A stretch of 37,766 bases of DNA from JAVBOP01 sp031550405. GTDB taxonomy: Bacteria > Bacteroidota > Ignavibacteria > Kapaibacteriales > UBA2268. The position numbers and the translations under genes are program-made. Below are positions 32,373 to 37,766 of this stretch, in pieces; within the stretch, counting starts at the first letter, position 1, and the number at the start of each line of letters is the position of its first letter. The stretch is taken from contig JAVBOP010000070.1 of the NCBI GenBank assembly GCA_031550405.1, forward strand, positions 1 to 37,766. Direction: 5' to 3'. The notes under the pieces were generated by a model. The model was given only the letters and a program-made list of their open reading frames with translations, searched no databases and was not told the origin of the DNA.

Positions 32373-33161
32373 ATGACAAAAAATAATCATAAATTGCACT
32401 TACTGGCATTAATCACACTTTTAACTTTTATTCCATTTATCTGTAATGCACAAAACAATACAGCAAAAACATCAAAATTTCATGTAGGATTTTGCTATCC
32501 AATAAGCTCAAATGGGCAGGAAGCACCGGAATATACTAACGATATTTCAATAAATTTTTTATGGGGAGTATCAAAAAATGAACAAATATTCACTTTTGGT
32601 GGCTTGGCTAATATAGTTAAAGAAAACGCCAACGGAGTTCAATTTGCTGGCTTGGCAAACATTATTGGCAATGATGTTGATGGGTTGCAAATTGGCGGTT
32701 TGCTGAATATTGTTGATCATGTTAATGGTCTTCAGTTTGCGGGCTTAGCTAATATTGCTGGTAGTGCTGACGGTGCGCAATTCAGTGGAGTTTTTAATTT
32801 GACTCGTAGCTATACAGGAGGACAAATAGCAGGACTTATAAATATTATTAATACATATTCTGAAGTTGATCATATGTTAAATATGCTTGATATACTTACT
32901 GGGGGACAACTTGCAGGACTTGCTAATGTTTCCACTGGCAATGCCAAGGGTTGGCAAATGAGCGGATTGTTTAATATTGTTAAAAATATTAATGGTTTTC
33001 AAGTAGCAGGCATTGCTAATATTGCAAAAAATGTTAAAGGTGTACAATTTGCAGGCATTGTGAATATTGCGGATAGCAGCGATTATCCTGTCGCTATTAT
33101 CAATATCATTAAAAATGGCGAAAAAAATATTGGACTGACGTTCACTTCCGAAAAAATCTAA
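32373..33161 (+). CDS. Exported protein built of GxQxAGLxN repeats
   Basis: A 262-residue protein with a signal peptide (hydrophobic 8-24, cleavage near NAQ). From about residue 70 to 236 it consists of about ten repeats of about 16 residues with the consensus G-x-Q-x-(A/S)-G-(L/I/V)-x-N-(I/V/L), for example NGVQFAGLANI, DGLQIGGLLNI, GWQMSGLFNI and KGVQFAGIVNI. One repeat is longer because it contains a helix-like insertion (TYSEVDHMLNMLDI). Such short repeats should stack into a beta-solenoid, and the layout resembles the LA_2272-type surface repeat family, but this is from memory. No anchor is seen. The start could also be at 32361. It ends exactly where a truncated T9SS paralogue on the other strand loses its homology. 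Confidence 0.75.
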   Translation: MTKNNHKLHLLALITLLTFIPFICNAQNNTAKTSKFHVGFCYPISSNGQEAPEYTNDISINFLWGVSKNEQIFTFGGLANIVKENANGVQFAGLANIIGNDVDGLQIGGLLNIVDHVNGLQFAGLANIAGSADGAQFSGVFNLTRSYTGGQIAGLINIINTYSEVDHMLNMLDILTGGQLAGLANVSTGNAKGWQMSGLFNIVKNINGFQVAGIANIAKNVKGVQFAGIVNIADSSDYPVAIINIIKNGEKNIGLTFTSEKI

Positions 33162-33344
33162 AATTCTAAATTCCTCAAACTTTATATTTGGAAAATACAT
33201 TGGCTTGTCAAATTGATTTATAAATGCTGTTTTAGAGGTATTATGTTCAGGAAATTTCTTATAAACAGTAAAGCCGTCTATTGTCTGCGAATATGCAGAT
33301 AGGCTGCATAAGCCCATGATTAATAATATTGTTAGTTTTTTCAT
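33140..33344 (-). pseudogene. Truncated paralogue of the downstream T9SS genes
   Basis: On the minus strand an ATG at 33344 begins MKKLTILLIMGLCSLSAYSQ, almost the same signal peptide as the intact gene starting at 35097 (MRKITILLIMGLCSLSAYSQ), and continues with matching positions such as FINQFDKPMYFPNIKFEEFR against FKQFDKNLIHFPSTNF. The similarity ends near 33155, at the stop codon of the plus-strand repeat gene. The frame then runs on as antisense sequence to 32877 without family character. The upstream bases also match (GTGTGTGTTCC-type leader). It lacks a T9SS domain and is best read as a 5' fragment left by a deletion or rearrangement. Expression as a short secreted peptide is not excluded. 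Confidence 0.75.
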
Positions 33345-33374
33345 TGTGTGTGTTCCTATAATATTTAAATCGCA

Positions 33375-33398
33375 GGGGCGAGCTCCATGCCCGCCCCC
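33375..33398. repeat. GC-rich imperfect palindrome between paralogues
   Basis: GGGGCGAGC (33375-33383) pairs with GCCCGCCCC (33389 to about 33397), with one mismatch and a TCCAT loop. It is surrounded by AT-rich sequence and sits between the fragment gene and the 3' end of its intact paralogue. It resembles a dispersed palindromic element and may have been involved in the rearrangement. Confidence 0.5.
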
Positions 33399-33417
33399 AC
33401 AGAATTGTGAATAAAAA

Positions 33418-35097
33418 TTAATAAATGGCAATGCCTTTGGTGCGGCTTTCGTCGCCGCTGCGGACATTGAGGAAATACATGCCGCCGGCTAAGCGCTTGG
33501 GAATGTCGAATGTCGCTTCCCATGTGTGGTTGTGGTCTGTGTATGTGCCGAGCGGCGTTAAGTCTATGATTTTCTCGCCCATATAGTTATACAAGCCCAC
33601 TTCTAAGTCATTGCTATATATGCCGCTTGGGTAATACATGATGTTCACGGTTGCTTGGTTCGTTGCGGGGTTGGGAGTGATGCTTTCAATTAATAGCCTG
33701 ATAAATATGCTGTTTTCGGTTTCATCAATATCTCCTATTGGTGGTATGTATTGCACAAAATAACTTTTATCTGTATTTCCATTGTAAAGCGATATACCAT
33801 ATCCTGTTTTGCCATCCGCATTAGTATAAGTATCTACCCATTGTACACTTAATGCTTGATTTGAATTTGAGTCTGCACCATAATAGCCAAATAATGATGC
33901 TGGAACAGTAATATGTTCGCAAGTTTTATTCTTAGTATCATAAACTGAAAATGTTCTACGCCATCTCCAGTCTTCAGTAAGTTCACCATCATAATATACC
34001 GTTACATCTTCGAAGTGCATAAGTATCTTACAGGTATTGTTTGTCCAGAGTGGGCGAAAGGAACTAATGGAATATTTATTTTTTATGTTGTACTTTGCTA
34101 ATCCAGGGTCCACTATCCTTATTGTATCCCAAATATCATCTTTATAGTACAATAGTACATTATCTGCAACAATATGCCCATTATCGGTACTGTCAATAAG
34201 GCGTGCTGCGAAAACTGGAAAATAATAATCATAAATCTCCGGATAGCCGTTTATTTCTGTTGTTCGTTTTTCGCTCGCCAGAAAATTATAGTGTAATAAA
34301 TTGTAAATCCCTTTTTCAGGTACACCCATTTGAGCACCTATACGAATAGGCATATTGGTACTATCATATCGCGTAAATTCTTCCGTAGTAAGATTAAGTC
34401 TTAAAATTATATTGGGATCAACAGGACAAAGCCAAATGTCATTTGTGTATGGATGCCATGTTAATGGTGTATATGATATCTTATAATGTCCATTGGTAAC
34501 ACCTTCAGGAAAATTATAAACCGCCGCCGCTGAATCTACTTTATCTGCTTTCACTTTATTAAGGGATGTGGCATTTGAATATAAATAATATGAAACAAAA
34601 TTCCAATCGTTGCCACTTCCCTCGTTTATGACAATCGGACATAATCCTGCCATAGGGTTGCCAAAATAAAATCCGCCACCTGTAGGGTATTTTATATTAG
34701 CAAAAGAAGTGTCTCTTATATATTTTGTAAACTCGGGGTCAGAATCTATATTACTGATAAAAAACAAACCCTTAGCTGCATGTAAAAAATTTACTGAATG
34801 CACTGGAGAGGTAGCATATTGTACAAAACCAAAAGGCGTATCATTCCACAATGCTTTAATACCTGTTGAAAATTGAGTATATACCTTCATATTTCCATAT
34901 TTATCAATTACCTTATAACCCTCGTTGCCATCCGCAAAATTAGTAGATGGAAAATGTATAAGATTTTTATCAAACTGTTTAAACATGCCTCCTACTTTTT
35001 TTTCAGAGCCGTAAATCACCTTAAAGTCTTCAAGTTTTTGCGAATATGCAGATAGGCTGCATAAGCCCATAATTAATAATATTGTTATCTTTCTCAT
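33418..35097 (-). CDS. Secreted T9SS cargo protein, paralogue 2 of a tandem family
   Basis: A 559-residue protein with a signal peptide ending SLSAYSQ (residue 20), an unassigned middle region that reads like beta-propeller repeats (WNDTPFGFVQYATSPVH, then GISLYNGNTDKSYF) and a T9SS type A domain over the last about 93 residues (IESITPNPATNQATVNIMYY, ending SRTKGIAIY). The start at 35097 replaces the 46 residues upstream, which fall in the neighbouring gene's 3' region. The last 76 residues match the same part of the next gene (35130-36671) with one substitution, while the middle regions have diverged. The two genes are 32 bases apart on the same strand and are probably co-transcribed. Confidence 0.88.
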   Translation of the reverse strand: MRKITILLIMGLCSLSAYSQKLEDFKVIYGSEKKVGGMFKQFDKNLIHFPSTNFADGNEGYKVIDKYGNMKVYTQFSTGIKALWNDTPFGFVQYATSPVHSVNFLHAAKGLFFISNIDSDPEFTKYIRDTSFANIKYPTGGGFYFGNPMAGLCPIVINEGSGNDWNFVSYYLYSNATSLNKVKADKVDSAAAVYNFPEGVTNGHYKISYTPLTWHPYTNDIWLCPVDPNIILRLNLTTEEFTRYDSTNMPIRIGAQMGVPEKGIYNLLHYNFLASEKRTTEINGYPEIYDYYFPVFAARLIDSTDNGHIVADNVLLYYKDDIWDTIRIVDPGLAKYNIKNKYSISSFRPLWTNNTCKILMHFEDVTVYYDGELTEDWRWRRTFSVYDTKNKTCEHITVPASLFGYYGADSNSNQALSVQWVDTYTNADGKTGYGISLYNGNTDKSYFVQYIPPIGDIDETENSIFIRLLIESITPNPATNQATVNIMYYPSGIYSNDLEVGLYNYMGEKIIDLTPLGTYTDHNHTWEATFDIPKRLAGGMYFLNVRSGDESRTKGIAIY

Positions 35098-35129
35098 TGT
35101 TGTGTTTTCCTTAAAATTCTGAATAAAAA

Positions 35130-36671
35130 TTAATAAATGGCGATGCCTTTTGTTCGGCTTTCGTCGCCGCTGCGGACATTGAGGAAATACATGCCGCTGG
35201 CTAAGCGCTTGGGTATGTCGAAAGTCGCTTCCCATGTGTGGTTGTGGTCTGTATATGTGCCGAGCGGCGTTAAGTCTATGATTTTCTCGCCCATATAATT
35301 GTATAAGCCTACCTCTAAGTCGTTGCTATATATGCCGCTTGGGTAATACATGATGTTCACGTTTACGCTGCTGGTGGCAGGGTTGGGAGTTACTTTGCGT
35401 ATCCACAGGTCGGGGATGATGCCCGCTTCGATTTCGTCTTCGATGCTGTTATTCGGCTCGTAAACATATAATTTATCACGAGTTAGAAAATAATGTTTGT
35501 TATTCCATTCCGCAATAGATACGAGACTATTCTTTGTAGAGCCAAATGGTGTAATAAAATCGGGCAGGACAAACTTAGACCATTTTTTCGTATCTATGTT
35601 ATAAATAAGCGTAGTAGAGCTGTCCTGCTTCGTGCCATAAGCCGCTCCGCACAATGCAATTTCGTTGTCGCTCCATTTGTACATTTGATGAAATTGGGCA
35701 TTTGTACCTTCCAACATTTGGCGAGCGTCAGAAAAAGGTATGCTGTCAAACCCGGCTTCGGTTGTATGCGTTATTAGCTTATTTTTATGGAACTTATCAG
35801 GATATGTTATAGTTGTATCAAATTTTCCGTCAGGATGTTTGCGAATAATCAAGGTCTTGTTGCTGCTATCAACTTTATCCAATGTCAATAAAAACATTTT
35901 TAGACTATTGTTCTCATTATATGGCAACATTCTTTTAATATTAATATTTCCATCACCAATATAATTAATATTGTCTGCTATATTGTTAATAAATTGGAGA
36001 GGTATATATTTTTTGTAAGTAAAAAAATAAGGCGAACAAGGAGAAATTCTTCCCCAGAAAATATGATTATCGTCCACAAGCATATCCGAATATGTATTAA
36101 CTCCAAAACTTACTAAAATTGAATGATCAATCTTACGAGTAGTTCTATTTATTATATATACATCCTGAGAAGAAACATTGTAAATATATTGCTCAGAAGG
36201 ATCTACGGCACAATTAGAACTTCCATTTTTTATGTAATTTGTAAATGTTATACTGTCCGTATCCAACTCTTCCTTGAAAATAAAAAAACCACCTATTTCC
36301 AATGCTAACCAATATTCATCATTGCATTTTAATACTCCTTTCAAGCTTTGCCAAATTATTTGTTGCCCAAAAATACCTTCCGGCATTTCAGACATATAAG
36401 GATGATTTGTACTGTTCTCATAATCATAAGCCTTTATATTATGCAACTTGTTGATTTGTAGAAGCTGCTCTTTAATGACTGTATTGCCAAATTCCGATGA
36501 TGGCGCTGTACCTGTAACATACAAATATTTTTCAAAGGGATACAAATAATCGCCCATCTGGCTATCCGTTCCGATGTTCAAATCATCACAAACCACCTTA
36601 AAATCATCTATATTTTGAGAGTATGCACACAGTTGACATATTATTGCCATTATCAATATTATCTTTTTCAT
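35130..36671 (-). CDS. Secreted T9SS cargo protein, paralogue 1 of a tandem family
   Basis: A 513-residue protein with a signal peptide (MKKIILIMAIICQLCAYSQ) followed by NIDDFKVV, matching LEDFKVI of the neighbouring paralogue. The middle (about 30-410) is rich in Tyr, Asn, Ile and Trp and may be a beta-propeller (for example YKWSDNEIALCGAAYG and IAEWNNKHYFLTRDKLYVYE). A type A T9SS domain occupies the last about 90 residues (WIRKVTPNPATSSVNVNIMY, ending SRTKGIAIY). No catalytic motif was recognised. It is the first of the three tandem members in the direction of transcription, and a palindromic repeat lies just upstream (36697-36724). Confidence 0.88.
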   Translation of the reverse strand: MKKIILIMAIICQLCAYSQNIDDFKVVCDDLNIGTDSQMGDYLYPFEKYLYVTGTAPSSEFGNTVIKEQLLQINKLHNIKAYDYENSTNHPYMSEMPEGIFGQQIIWQSLKGVLKCNDEYWLALEIGGFFIFKEELDTDSITFTNYIKNGSSNCAVDPSEQYIYNVSSQDVYIINRTTRKIDHSILVSFGVNTYSDMLVDDNHIFWGRISPCSPYFFTYKKYIPLQFINNIADNINYIGDGNINIKRMLPYNENNSLKMFLLTLDKVDSSNKTLIIRKHPDGKFDTTITYPDKFHKNKLITHTTEAGFDSIPFSDARQMLEGTNAQFHQMYKWSDNEIALCGAAYGTKQDSSTTLIYNIDTKKWSKFVLPDFITPFGSTKNSLVSIAEWNNKHYFLTRDKLYVYEPNNSIEDEIEAGIIPDLWIRKVTPNPATSSVNVNIMYYPSGIYSNDLEVGLYNYMGEKIIDLTPLGTYTDHNHTWEATFDIPKRLASGMYFLNVRSGDESRTKGIAIY

Positions 36672-36696
36672 TTTGTGTGTTCCTATATTATATATT

Positions 36697-36724
36697 GTAT
36701 AGCCGTTGCATGCAACGGCTCTAC
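36697..36724. repeat. Palindromic repeat (REP-like), copy 2
   Basis: GCCGTTGCATGCAACGGC (36702-36719) is identical to the centre of the palindrome at 30880; the outer GTA/TAC arms match with one mismatched pair. It lies between the 318-residue gene and the T9SS paralogue, downstream of the former. Confidence 0.8.
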
Positions 36725-36746
36725 AGGATTATGAATAAAAAACCTA

Positions 36747-37703
36747 CTATGGCTCAAATAAACAAGTAGGATAGGTTGGTATAGCCCTTCTTTCTCTACG
36801 TCCATCCGGATAGCATACATCTTGTTCACACATAACATCTTGACAATTGATATTTGGCGGTGAATTTATATCTGTATCCGGAGAACAATTCCGTTTTGTA
36901 ACACGCGGATGATATGTTCTAAGAAGAATAAGATTACCATATTGATCTCGAACCAGATTACCATACTGGTCTCTTTGATATTCGTATAAAGTACAGCTTG
37001 TATCTTCTTCCCAACAATATGTGCATGTTTGCTTACATTCATTGGTTGGGTCAGCATAATTACAAGAACTAATTTTCCATACAAAACCATAATTTTCATC
37101 ACACCCTTGATATTGTGCCGTCATACATACAGGATGCCCAATTTGAACAATTGCGATTTCATTTTCTGCACAATTTGGTAATTTTCCTTTTGCACATCCT
37201 GGTAAACCAAAAATGTTATTTTTCAAATGTTCTACTACTTGTTGCATATACCAAGCTGTAAAATGAGCTGGCTCAGCATTACCGCCACCGACATCACCGT
37301 TAGAATTCCCACCGACATCACCATCATAGCCAATACAGCTTTGGTCAGCAAATATCATTTCCATAATCTTATATTCGTAAACTCCTGTCTGTATATTTTC
37401 TCTGCAACAATATCTATATAGTGGCATACAATATCCATTTGGATCCGGCTGCATTTCTATCCAGTAACTTGTCCACATTCCCTGTCCATCGTTATCTGGG
37501 CACTGCGCCCATGCTTCATTTGGCATGATGATGCCCATCATTATAGCTATCATCATGGCAGCTAAAAGGGCAATTCTGGGGCTTTTATGCCCGTCCCTCC
37601 TTTCTGCATAATGTTTCGCACTTGTCTTAATTGTTGCCGAAGCAACTCTGTTACCAGTACCTAATCCGGCACTTAGTTTCGAGATTAAATGTTTTGTTAA
37701 CAT
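36747..37703 (-). CDS. Cysteine-rich exported protein with long signal-peptide N-region
   Basis: A 318-residue protein. The signal peptide has an unusually long basic N-region (about 43 residues) before the hydrophobic core (IALLAAMMIAIMMGIIM) and a likely cleavage after AWA (66/67). The mature 252 residues contain 19 cysteines, for example RYCCREN, SSCNYADPTNECKQTCTYCW and MCEQDVCYPDGRRE, suggesting many disulphides or a metal site. There is an internal heptapeptide duplication, RDQYGNLV followed by RDQYGNLI (about 243-258), and a Gly-rich spacer (DGDVGGNSNGDVGGGN). The start has a strong Shine-Dalgarno site, AAGGAGGT, about 7 bases upstream. No T9SS domain is visible. I recognise no family. 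Its own promoter lies beyond or near the window edge. Confidence 0.75.
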   Translation of the reverse strand: MLTKHLISKLSAGLGTGNRVASATIKTSAKHYAERRDGHKSPRIALLAAMMIAIMMGIIMPNEAWAQCPDNDGQGMWTSYWIEMQPDPNGYCMPLYRYCCRENIQTGVYEYKIMEMIFADQSCIGYDGDVGGNSNGDVGGGNAEPAHFTAWYMQQVVEHLKNNIFGLPGCAKGKLPNCAENEIAIVQIGHPVCMTAQYQGCDENYGFVWKISSCNYADPTNECKQTCTYCWEEDTSCTLYEYQRDQYGNLVRDQYGNLILLRTYHPRVTKRNCSPDTDINSPPNINCQDVMCEQDVCYPDGRRERRAIPTYPTCLFEP

Positions 37704-37766
37704 TTAAATTACCTCCTTGAACAGATTTTTCTGAAATCAACACCATTGTCGAAGTCAGTGCCAATT

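Noticed and set aside
32877..33140. Continuation of the truncated paralogue's frame on the minus strand
   Set aside because: It is antisense to the repeat-protein gene and has no similarity to the paralogues beyond about 33155.
1..37766. CRISPR arrays, tRNA or rRNA genes, prophage
   Set aside because: No regularly spaced repeats, no cloverleaf-like or rRNA-like segments and no phage structural genes were seen; the S74 domain alone is not phage evidence because the protein has a bacterial signal peptide and T9SS domain.

Overview
The window looks like chromosomal DNA from an AT-rich member of the Bacteroidota/Chlorobiota side of the FCB group; a Kapabacteria- or Ignavibacteria-like bacterium fits best, but this is inference. 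The basis is at least five secreted proteins with type IX secretion (T9SS) C-terminal sorting domains, lipoproteins with Bacteroidota-style signal peptides, few Shine-Dalgarno sites outside housekeeping genes, a possible TTTG/TAnnTTTG-type promoter, and intergenic palindromic repeats of a kind common in these genomes. No tRNA, rRNA, CRISPR array, intact insertion sequence or prophage was seen.

Layout. 1-7.3 kb: a large Rossmann-fold oxidoreductase-like protein, a 1656-residue T9SS cargo protein, a terminator and a HIT-family hydrolase. 7.4-11.1 kb: an orphan RND efflux pump and a STAS-domain protein. 11.1-13.3 kb: pyrE followed by a solute-binding lipoprotein. 13.3-16.2 kb (minus): a likely operon of two coiled-coil proteins, a small FmdB-like protein and the protease subunit HslV, without HslU. 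16.6-20.4 kb: a two-domain lipoprotein, a membrane metallophosphoesterase (minus) and an acetylornithine-type aminotransferase. 20.4-24.4 kb: a repeat-bearing intergenic region, then a lipoprotein, a subtilisin-like protease and an S74 (endosialidase-chaperone) protein carrying a T9SS signal. 24.6-29.6 kb (minus): an OmpA-type outer-membrane protein, the ribosomal genes rpsB, rpsI and rplM, and a lipoprotein. 29.8-33.2 kb: a T9SS protein, metK and a protein built of GxQxAGLxN repeats. 33.2-37.7 kb (minus): a tandem family of T9SS paralogues with a truncated third copy, and a cysteine-rich secreted protein.

Two themes stand out. First, much of the window encodes surface or secreted proteins placed between housekeeping genes; the lipoprotein/subtilase/S74 cluster is the best candidate for an undescribed functional unit. 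Second, an 18-base AT-rich motif recurs exactly three times, and as near matches several more times, mostly just upstream of start codons; palindromic repeats also recur. All similarity statements come from reading the sequence, not from searches.
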